DNA of 5,022 nucleotides from Acidobacteriaceae bacterium (GTDB lineage: Bacteria > Acidobacteriota > Terriglobia > Terriglobales > Acidobacteriaceae). The notes beneath the pieces were generated by a model. That model made no database searches. It saw nothing but the letters and a program-made list of their open reading frames with translations, and was not told the DNA's origin. A program made the translations under genes and the position numbers. This document shows positions 1 through 5,022 of this stretch, one piece after another. The DNA lies in the NCBI GenBank assembly GCA_025929125.1, contig JAICMT010000163.1, positions 1 through 5,022 of the forward strand, in the 5' to 3' direction. Within the stretch, counting starts at the first letter, position 1. Each line of letters opens with the position of its first letter.

Positions 1-2
1 AT

Positions 3-86
3 GATCCGGAGCTTCTGGATGACTTGGAAGGCCTGAGAGATCGTGAATCCTCCGGCGGCTTCGGCGACTCCGGGGATAAGAAGTAA
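3..86 (+). CDS. 3' end of an unidentified gene (partial, acidic C-terminal tail)
   Basis: An open frame runs in from the left edge and ends at TAA (84-86). The 27 visible residues begin DPELLDDLEGLRD and end GFGDSGDKK. They are strongly hydrophilic, acidic and glycine/serine rich, which suggests a disordered C-terminal tail rather than a folded domain. The stop codon shares one base with the pgpA start (TAATG), an arrangement typical of translationally coupled genes in one operon. That junction is the main reason to believe this frame is coding. The fragment is too short and low in complexity to name a family, so no function is proposed. Confidence 0.55.
   Translation, partial: DPELLDDLEGLRDRESSGGFGDSGDKK
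72..76 (+). promoter_or_regulatory. Probable Shine-Dalgarno of pgpA
   Basis: The GGGGA run lies 9 nt before the ATG at 86 and inside the end of the upstream gene. It is a plausible ribosome binding site and supports the start at 86. Translation may also be fed by ribosomes terminating at the overlapping TAA. Confidence 0.4.
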
Positions 87-574
87 TGGCAGGGAATCGC
101 GAGCGCAGGACTGCTTGGGCGTGGCTGCTCGGCACATTTTTCGGCGCAGGAATGATGACGCCTGGACCAGGCACGTACGGCTCCGCCGCTGCCGCGCTGC
201 TGTGGTGGGGAGCCGCACAGATTTTTCACCCCGGCCGGGAAGCGTTGGTGGCGTGCACACTAGGTGCCGCCCTGCTGGCAACGCTCGCCGGGATTCCTGC
301 GGCGACCATCGTCGCTCGCGAGTCTGGACGGAAAGACCCGGGCTTTGTGGTCATCGACGAAGTTGCCGGGCAGTGGATCGCGCTGATTGCGATGCGGCCG
401 GACTGGAAGCATGCGTTGTTGGGCCTGGTGCTGTTCCGCATCTTTGACATCTGGAAGCCGTGGCCGGTCCGCCGGCTGGAAGAGCTGCCCGAGGGCACCG
501 GGATTATGCTGGACGATGTGGCGGCCGGAGTGCTGGCATTGGTTGCCGGCATCATCCTCTCACGCTGGCTCTGA
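86..574 (+). CDS. pgpA: Phosphatidylglycerophosphatase A
   Basis: This inner-membrane lipid phosphatase removes the phosphate from phosphatidylglycerophosphate to give phosphatidylglycerol (family knowledge). The 162 residues fit the usual PgpA length (about 150-175) and carry all family blocks in order: PGPGTYGS (26-33), KDPGFVVIDEVAGQ (83-96, with D91/E92 likely metal or catalytic acids), LFRIFDIWKPWP (116-127) and GTGIMLDDVAAG (137-148, with D143/D144). Hydrophobic stretches near 11-24, 34-47, 54-77, 95-118 and 145-161 are consistent with a small polytopic membrane protein. The ATG at 86 is chosen because it overlaps the upstream stop (TAATG), has a GGGGA upstream, and leaves the normal short N-terminus; the next Met (residue 23) would cut into the first membrane segment. 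It probably shares a transcript with the upstream gene. The identification is firm. Confidence 0.95.
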   Translation: MAGNRERRTAWAWLLGTFFGAGMMTPGPGTYGSAAAALLWWGAAQIFHPGREALVACTLGAALLATLAGIPAATIVARESGRKDPGFVVIDEVAGQWIALIAMRPDWKHALLGLVLFRIFDIWKPWPVRRLEELPEGTGIMLDDVAAGVLALVAGIILSRWL

Positions 575-656
575 CCAGAGCGCAGCAGCGACAAGACCAG
601 CGCGGAAGTTGTTATAGTCCTCTGGTCGATAGTCCTTGGGTCTGGAAAGCAGGCGC
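575..656 (+). promoter_or_regulatory. pgpA-transporter intergenic region with a possible promoter
   Basis: This 82-bp gap precedes the transporter if its GTG start at 657 is right. It contains a good -10-like hexamer, TATAGT (613-618), but only a poor -35 candidate (GCGACA at 588-593, spacer 19 bp). Transcription from there would start near 625 and give a leader of about 30 nt. No strong hairpin followed by a T-run is visible after pgpA, so read-through from pgpA is also possible. The promoter call rests mainly on the -10 element and is tentative. Confidence 0.3.
614..635 (+). repeat. Direct repeat ATAGTCC x2 (15-bp period) before the transporter
   Basis: ATAGTCC occurs at 614-620 and again at 629-635. 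The first copy overlaps the putative -10 element and the second lies just past the expected transcription start. Repeats in this position can be half-sites for a repressor, but 7 bp is short and the arrangement could be chance. The repeat itself is seen directly; any operator role is inference. Confidence 0.35.
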
Positions 657-1895
657 GTGCGCACACAGAGCGGCAGCAGGAATCTGATCGCGTTGGTGCT
701 GGGCATCGGGGTGCTCGTCAATTACTTCGACCGCGTGAACCTATCCGTGGCGCACGATGCGCTGCAGCACCAGTTCGGGATGACCGATGTAGCCTTTGGG
801 TATCTGCTGAGCGCGTACAACTGGACCTACGCTGGGATGCAGCTTCCGAGCGGCAGCCTGCTGGACCGCTTTGGAGTACGGCCGGTGATGGTGATCGGTA
901 TTGTCCTGTGGTCACTTGCCTCGGGCCTCGCTGCGGTTGCTCCCACCGTCCTAGTGCTGTTTATGGCACGATTCCTCCTTGGCATTGGAGAGGCGCCTAC
1001 GTTTCCGGCCTACTCAAAGGCAGTGGGGCTTTGGTTTCCGGAGCACCAGCGTGGCATCCCGACGGCTACCTTCGATGGATCGGCCAAGCTGTCGATTGGA
1101 ATCGGCACACCATTGCTTGGCCTGATTCTTTTGCGATACGGACTGCGAGCAAACTTCGCGACGACGGCCGTGCTGAGTGCAATCTATGCGGCACTGTTCT
1201 TCTGGGTCTACCGCGACCCGGCGCACCCTGAATCCGGTGCTACGCAACATTTCGGCACCAGCGCCCACGGGCTGATGCAGCTTCTGCGCGAGCGTAAGGT
1301 GCTAGGGGCGGCCCTGGGCTCGGGCGCGTACAACTATTCGTTTTACCTGCTGCTCACCTGGCTTCCGGTGTACCTGCATCGTGGATTGCATCTCGACGCG
1401 CGAGGAGCGGTACTGTGGACCGCCGTGCCATGGCTCTTTGCAGCTGCTGCGGGCTTCGGGCTGGGCGGCGTCCTCGTGGATAGACTGATTGCGCGAGGCT
1501 GGAATGCAAGCAGCGTGCGCAGGGCGGTCCTGGTGGTCGGCACCTCATTCGGACTTCTGGTCGTGGCTCCTGGGTTCGTAACCGATCCGCGATTGGTGAT
1601 GATCTGTCTGACGCTGAGCATCAGCGGACTTTCGGCAGCGTCGCCGGTCATGTGGTCGCTTCCTGCATTGCTCGCGCCGAATGCCTCCGGTCGCGTGGGC
1701 GGCATCATGAATTTCTCGAATCAGGTGGCCGGGATTACGGCTCCCATTGTGACCGGTTATATCAGCGGCTTCACGCATTCCTTCGCGTGGGCGTTTCTCG
1801 TTGCCGGTATTGTGCTGGTGTTCGGCATCTTCGGCTACGCTGTATTGCTCGGGCGGATCGAGAAAATTTCCGTACCGGTCGAAGCGGCGGCCTGA
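657..1895 (+). CDS. MFS transporter, anion:cation symporter (sugar-acid transporter-like) family
   Basis: This is a 12-helix inner-membrane symporter related to DgoT, ExuT and GudP, which import hexonates, hexuronates or hexarates with protons. Numbered from GTG 657 (412 aa, near the usual 420-450), it shows the family's first-helix motif NYFDR (22-26), then YNWTYAGMQLPSG (54-66), the MFS loop motif LLDRFGVRP (68-76), RFLLGIGEAP (105-114) and a second-half signature MNFSNQVAGITAP (351-363). D25 and E112 appear to match the proton-coupling acids of DgoT. The frame is open back to a TTG at 636, but GTG 657 is preferred: GGAAAG at 644-649 sits 7 nt upstream, and the N-terminus then reaches the first helix after a normal basic stretch. 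The gene converges on the SDR gene with 3 bp between stops. An organic anion is the likely cargo; the exact substrate is unknown. Confidence 0.85.
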   Translation: MRTQSGSRNLIALVLGIGVLVNYFDRVNLSVAHDALQHQFGMTDVAFGYLLSAYNWTYAGMQLPSGSLLDRFGVRPVMVIGIVLWSLASGLAAVAPTVLVLFMARFLLGIGEAPTFPAYSKAVGLWFPEHQRGIPTATFDGSAKLSIGIGTPLLGLILLRYGLRANFATTAVLSAIYAALFFWVYRDPAHPESGATQHFGTSAHGLMQLLRERKVLGAALGSGAYNYSFYLLLTWLPVYLHRGLHLDARGAVLWTAVPWLFAAAAGFGLGGVLVDRLIARGWNASSVRRAVLVVGTSFGLLVVAPGFVTDPRLVMICLTLSISGLSAASPVMWSLPALLAPNASGRVGGIMNFSNQVAGITAPIVTGYISGFTHSFAWAFLVAGIVLVFGIFGYAVLLGRIEKISVPVEAAA

Positions 1896-1898
1896 GAC

Positions 1899-2702
1899 CT
1901 ATCGCTTACGCGGGAGTGCGCGGGTCGCTCCGGTGGAGATTCCGCCGTCGACGAGAAGAATCTGGCCGGTTACGTAACGGCTGGATTCGGACGCAAGAAA
2001 AACCAGCGGACCGGTCAGATCGCCTGGCTCACCCGGGCGTTTTAGGGGAATGCGGTCGCAGAGATAGTCCACCCACTCCTTGTCCTGGTACATGATCTGG
2101 TTCTGCTCGGTACAGAACCATCCGGGAGCGAGACAGTTGACAGTGATGCCGTGCGGACCCCAATCATCGGCCAGGCTCATGGTGAGCTGGCGGATGCCTC
2201 CACGACTTGCGCCATAGGGACCCAGACCTGCGTAGCCCGCCACAGAGGTCACCGACCCGATATTGATGATTCTGCCGTAGTGGCGGGCAATCATTCCCTT
2301 GGCCACTGCCTGGGCGACGAAGAAGCCGCCTCGGAGGTTGGTGTCGAGGATCTGGTTCCAATCGTCCCAGGTGACTTCGACCGCGGGCTTGCGGATGTTC
2401 ATGCCGGCGTTGTTCACCAGAATGTCGATATGACCGTATGCGTCTTCGGCTTGGCTCGCAGCAGCTACGATGGACGCATGATCGCGGACATCCAGAGCCA
2501 ATGGCAGGACGCGGCGGCCAAGCTCATTGAGCTCGCTAGCGAACGGCGCAAGAGAGTCCTTGTTTCGGCTGGTGAGAATTAGGTCCGCGCCGGCGCGGGC
2601 GAGGGATCGCGCGAAATGCTGGCCTAGTCCGCGGCTGGTCCCGGTGACCAGGGCAACCTGGCCAGTGAGATCGAACGGATTTGCTGTGGTGGGATCAATC
2701 AT
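1899..2702 (-). CDS. Short-chain dehydrogenase/reductase, gluconate 5-dehydrogenase-like
   Basis: This is a classical SDR of 267 aa, a soluble NAD(P)-dependent oxidoreductase acting on a hydroxyl/keto group. It has the cofactor motif TGTSRGLG (20-27), LDV (70-72), NNAG (97-100), the structural Asn N122, catalytic Ser S150, Tyr Y163, and the C-terminal VTGQILLVDGG block (244-254). S45-R46 after the second strand suggests NADP(H) preference. The oddity is that the YxxxK motif reads YGASR: the catalytic lysine is Arg167, codon CGT at 2204-2202. Overall resemblance is to the gluconate 5-dehydrogenase (IdnO/Gno) and KduD branch, though FabG-like 'glucose 1-dehydrogenase' annotations are also likely for such proteins. 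The start ATG overlaps the stop of the upstream zinc dehydrogenase (ATGA, 2702-2699), with no Shine-Dalgarno visible, so translation is probably coupled. It is the last gene of the minus-strand operon. Substrate is not determined. Confidence 0.9.
   Translation of the reverse strand: MIDPTTANPFDLTGQVALVTGTSRGLGQHFARSLARAGADLILTSRNKDSLAPFASELNELGRRVLPLALDVRDHASIVAAASQAEDAYGHIDILVNNAGMNIRKPAVEVTWDDWNQILDTNLRGGFFVAQAVAKGMIARHYGRIINIGSVTSVAGYAGLGPYGASRGGIRQLTMSLADDWGPHGITVNCLAPGWFCTEQNQIMYQDKEWVDYLCDRIPLKRPGEPGDLTGPLVFLASESSRYVTGQILLVDGGISTGATRALPRKR
2699..2702 (-). promoter_or_regulatory. ATGA stop/start overlap coupling the two dehydrogenases
   Basis: On the minus strand the SDR start ATG (2702-2700) and the zinc dehydrogenase stop TGA (2701-2699) share two bases. 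The 20 nt before the SDR ATG are pyrimidine-rich with no Shine-Dalgarno-like purine run. Re-initiation by ribosomes finishing the upstream gene is therefore the likely way the SDR is translated, and this would keep the two enzymes in a fixed ratio. Confidence 0.75.
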
Positions 2703-3736
2703 GCGTCTGGAGTGAGGATGACCTTGATGAGATTCGGCTCGCGTCGGTGCAGACGGTCGAATGCATCGGGTCCCATGGAGAACGGCTGAATGGAGGAGAT
2801 CAACGGCCTCACATCAATTTGTCTGGAAGCGAGCAGTTCGATCGCCCTCGGATATTCACCAGAAGAGGCAGCCGATCCTTGCAGGCGTATCTGACGGCTC
2901 ACGACAGCTTGCAATGGAATTTCCACTCGCGGTGCGATGTTGCCCACCAGCGTCACCGTGCCGCCTTTGCGAACGGCAGCGATCGCATCCTGTACCGGCC
3001 CCGAGGCGCCAACGGCTTCGAAGACATGGTCCACCCCACCGGATACTCTGGCTCGGACCTGTGTAGGCGTATCGGCGGCACTGGAAGGCTCGACTACGCC
3101 GTGGGCCCCAGACCGCGTCGCCTCGTCGAGACGGCTGGGATCAAAATCGGCGGCTAGGATCATGGATGCGCCGGCCACTCTGAGCGCCTGCACGATCAAA
3201 GTTCCGATCATTCCCGCGCCGATCACCAAGGCCGTCTCACCCTCGGTGAACCCGGAGACCGCAACCGCGTGCAGCGCAACTGAGACTGCTTCCACCATTG
3301 CGACCTCTTCAAAGGGCAGGGAATCAGGGACCCGGTAGACCACACGCGCCGGGACCACCACATAATCGGCAAAAGCCCCGTTGCGGCGAAACTCGGCACA
3401 GGAGACGCCAAGGACCTCGCGAGCATCGCACAGGTTGATCTGTCCAGCCTGGCAGAAAGCACACTCTCCACAATTCAGCGTGGAATCGAACGTGACCCGG
3501 TCGCCGATGCTCCAGTCGGCCACTCCGGGCCCGGTCTCAGCGATGGTTCCGGCCGCTTCGTGGCCCATGATCAGCGGCGGAATGCGCCGGCCTGACGAGC
3601 CATCGAAGCCGTGAACATCGCTTCCGCAGATTCCGCATGCGGCGACTCGGACCAGGACCTCGTCGCGGCCGGGCCGGGGAACCGGGACCTGTTGGAGTTC
3701 GAGGTGGGAGTATTCGGTGAGGACCAGAGCATTCAT
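2699..3736 (-). CDS. Zinc-dependent medium-chain dehydrogenase (sorbitol/threonine/idonate dehydrogenase-like)
   Basis: This soluble alcohol dehydrogenase of the MDR superfamily oxidises a secondary alcohol, typically of a polyol, sugar acid or threonine. Numbered from ATG 3736 (345 aa, normal length), it shows the GroES-like domain with CGICGSD (catalytic zinc Cys37), GHE (58-60) and E149. The structural zinc cysteines C89, C92, C95 and C103 are complete. The Rossmann motif GAGMIG is at 173-178, with D197 at the end of the second strand favouring NAD. The frame extends to a GTG at 3751, but ATG 3736 gives the family's usual MxALVL opening; neither start has a clear Shine-Dalgarno. The aminotransferase stop is 23 bp upstream (8 bp if GTG is used), and the SDR gene overlaps the 3' end by 4 bp, so all three are probably one operon. 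L-idonate 5-, galactitol-1-phosphate 5- or L-threonine 3-dehydrogenase activity cannot be separated from sequence alone. Confidence 0.9.
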   Translation of the reverse strand: MNALVLTEYSHLELQQVPVPRPGRDEVLVRVAACGICGSDVHGFDGSSGRRIPPLIMGHEAAGTIAETGPGVADWSIGDRVTFDSTLNCGECAFCQAGQINLCDAREVLGVSCAEFRRNGAFADYVVVPARVVYRVPDSLPFEEVAMVEAVSVALHAVAVSGFTEGETALVIGAGMIGTLIVQALRVAGASMILAADFDPSRLDEATRSGAHGVVEPSSAADTPTQVRARVSGGVDHVFEAVGASGPVQDAIAAVRKGGTVTLVGNIAPRVEIPLQAVVSRQIRLQGSAASSGEYPRAIELLASRQIDVRPLISSIQPFSMGPDAFDRLHRREPNLIKVILTPDA

Positions 3737-3759
3737 CGCTTGAGACGGCACAACGTCAA

Positions 3760-4935
3760 TTAGAAGACGGCGCTCAGCTTTTGTAAATTGCCGACTGCAC
3801 GCTCGAGTGTGGCAAGGGTCTTGCAGAACGCAAATCGAACCTGATGCGCGCCTTGCTCCGGGCGACGGTAGAAACTGGAACCGGGGACGACCGCCACGCC
3901 AATTTCCTCCACCAGGCGCTGCGCGAATACCCGATCATTCTCCGCGTGGAACCCGGAGATATCGGCAATGATGTAATACGCGCCTCGCGGAGAAAACGCT
4001 TTGAAGCCGGCAGCCTGTAGCGCGGGAAGCAGCAGATCGCGCCGTTCTGCATAGCCCCTCGCGAGCTCGTCGTAGTAACCGGAGGGGAGGAAGAGAGCGG
4101 CGACGCCCGCGGCCTGGAGCGGAGTCGCCGCCCCCACCGTGATGAAGTCATGGACCTTGCGGATGGCTGACGAGAGCTCCGGCGGAGCAATAGCCCACCC
4201 GACCCGCCACCCCGTCACGCTATATGTCTTGGACAAGCTGTTGATGGTGATGGTGCGCTCGCGCATTCCGTCCAAGGTAGCGAGCGAGATGTGCTGCGCA
4301 CCGTCATACAGGATGTGCTCGTAGATCTCGTCCGTGATGGCGACAGCGTCATGCTCGACGCACAGGTCGCGGATGAGTTCGAGCTCCTCAAGATCGAAGA
4401 CCTTGCCGGTGGGATTGTGGGGCGAGTTTACGATGATGGCGCGGGTTCGCTCATTGAAAGCGGCCCGCAGTTGATCGGGATCGAAGTACCAATCGACTTT
4501 GGTCGCGTCCGGCGGATGCAACGTCACATAGCGAGGCACCGCTCCGCAGATAATGGCATCCGGCCCGTAGTTCTCATAGTATGGTTCAAAGACGATGATC
4601 TCATCGCCCGGATTCGCGACTGCAAGCAGGCTGGCGATCATGGCCTCGGTAGAGCCGCAACAGACCGTGACCTCTCGGTCGGGATCGATCTCAAGCTTCT
4701 GCCATTCGGAGAATTTCCGAGCGATGGCATGGCGAAGGTCCGTCGCGCCCCATGTGATCGCATACTGATTCAAGTCTGCCGCGATGGCATCCTGCGCAGC
4801 CCGCTTGATGATTTCTGGAGCCGCGAAATCGGGAAAGCCCTGAGCCAGATTGACCGCGTTATAACGAATCGCCTGGCGCGTCATTTCGCGGATAACCGAT
4901 TCAGTGAACTGCTGAGCTTTTTCGCTGATCTGCAC
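3760..4935 (-). CDS. PLP-dependent class I/II aminotransferase (kynurenine/methionine aminotransferase-like)
   Basis: This soluble fold-type I aminotransferase has 391 residues, a normal length. Key residues are all present: the cofactor phosphate-loop GST (94-96), Y119/Y120 of FEPYYENY that stack on PLP, N174 in SPHNPTG, D202 and Y205 in TDEIYEH, the Schiff-base lysine K236 in SLSKTYSVTGWRVGW with R244, and the substrate-carboxylate arginine R367 in QVRFAF. The N-terminal NLAQGFPDF (29-37) and the overall pattern point to the kynurenine aminotransferase/glutamine transaminase K and E. coli YbdL (methionine aminotransferase) branch rather than AspC. The start is a GTG at 4935, giving the family-typical opening MQISEKAQQFTESVIREMTR. 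No good Shine-Dalgarno is near it, and the frame stays open to the right edge without another start codon, so a longer form cannot be fully excluded. It heads the minus-strand operon. The amino donor and keto-acid acceptor are not predictable. Confidence 0.9.
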   Translation of the reverse strand: MQISEKAQQFTESVIREMTRQAIRYNAVNLAQGFPDFAAPEIIKRAAQDAIAADLNQYAITWGATDLRHAIARKFSEWQKLEIDPDREVTVCCGSTEAMIASLLAVANPGDEIIVFEPYYENYGPDAIICGAVPRYVTLHPPDATKVDWYFDPDQLRAAFNERTRAIIVNSPHNPTGKVFDLEELELIRDLCVEHDAVAITDEIYEHILYDGAQHISLATLDGMRERTITINSLSKTYSVTGWRVGWAIAPPELSSAIRKVHDFITVGAATPLQAAGVAALFLPSGYYDELARGYAERRDLLLPALQAAGFKAFSPRGAYYIIADISGFHAENDRVFAQRLVEEIGVAVVPGSSFYRRPEQGAHQVRFAFCKTLATLERAVGNLQKLSAVF

Positions 4936-5022
4936 CTTGGAAGGCCCGCCTGTCGAGAGTATTTGCCTTCCGATTGTGCCACGGGAGTGGTAAACGTCGC
5001 TTACGCTTCGCGAGGACCTCGG
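4936..5022 (-). other. Upstream region of the aminotransferase operon, cut by the window edge
   Basis: These 87 bp should hold the leader, and perhaps the promoter, of the three-gene minus-strand operon. I see no convincing -35/-10 pair. On the minus strand a GGAAGG purine run lies at 4970-4965, about 29 nt before the GTG, too far to serve as its ribosome site. A short inverted repeat CGAGG-A-CCTCG sits at 5011-5021, but arms of 5 bp are weak evidence for an operator or terminator. The promoter may lie beyond the edge. Confidence 0.3.

Noticed and set aside
1..36. ATG at position 1 opening a short frame to TGA at 34-36.
   Set aside because: It is only 11 codons. The frame starting at base 3, which ends in the TAATG overlap with pgpA, is a better coding candidate.
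226..666. A 146-codon open frame on the minus strand opposite pgpA.
   Set aside because: It lies antisense to a firmly identified pgpA, has a low-complexity Ser/Thr/Ala/Arg-rich composition and matches no family I recognise. Long antisense frames are common in GC-rich DNA.
1931..1947. The hairpin CGGTGGA-GAT-TCCGCCG as a terminator for the transporter transcript.
   Set aside because: It lies in SDR coding sequence, has a 7-bp stem with a wobble pair and a 3-nt loop, and no T-tract follows on either strand.
1652..2095. A 147-codon plus-strand frame spanning the transporter/SDR convergent junction.
   Set aside because: It is an Arg/Gly/Cys-rich out-of-frame translation of the end of the transporter and antisense of the SDR. 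Both underlying genes have clear motifs to their ends.
2681..3338. Overlapping plus-strand open frames opposite the zinc dehydrogenase.
   Set aside because: They are antisense to a gene with complete zinc and Rossmann motifs, and show no domain-like composition or conserved motif.
1902..5006. The 10-mer TCGCTTACGC occurs at 1902-1911 and at 4997-5006, at the two ends of the minus-strand operon.
   Set aside because: By chance several repeated 10-mers are expected in 5 kb. One copy is in SDR codons, and flanking bases diverge at once.

Overview
The window holds five essentially complete protein-coding genes, plus the 3' tail of a sixth at the left edge. Base composition is moderately GC-rich (roughly 60% by eye), genes are tightly packed, and GTG starts are used alongside ATG. 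This fits a Gram-negative-type bacterium. The protein sequences remind me most of Acidobacteriota (Acidobacteriaceae/Terriglobia), but that is an impression from memory, not a computed placement. I see no tRNA, rRNA, CRISPR array, insertion sequence or phage gene.

Layout. Plus strand, left: the last 27 codons of an unidentified gene overlap the start of pgpA (phosphatidylglycerophosphatase A, 86-574) in a TAATG junction. After an 82-bp gap with a possible promoter comes an MFS transporter of the anion:cation symporter (DgoT/ExuT/GudP-like) family, ending at 1895. Minus strand, right: a three-gene head-to-tail unit is read from right to left. It runs from a PLP-dependent class I/II aminotransferase (4935-3760), to a zinc-dependent medium-chain dehydrogenase (about 3736-2699), to a short-chain dehydrogenase/reductase (2702-1899). 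The two dehydrogenases overlap by ATGA. The transporter and the SDR converge with only 3 bp between their stop codons.

How the genes may work together. PgpA is a phospholipid housekeeping enzyme and probably belongs functionally with its upstream neighbour. The transporter, the zinc dehydrogenase and the gluconate-5-dehydrogenase-like SDR look like a small sugar-acid or polyol utilisation set. Its logic resembles L-idonate catabolism: import of an organic anion, oxidation by an MDR to a keto acid, then reduction by an SDR. The substrate cannot be read from sequence. The aminotransferase at the head of the operon is best explained as a kynurenine/methionine-aminotransferase-like enzyme; its link to sugar metabolism is unclear.

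The most notable single observation is that the SDR has arginine in place of the usual catalytic lysine of YxxxK. I do not see an exotic undescribed system here. The window looks like ordinary metabolic chromosome with a few points worth checking.
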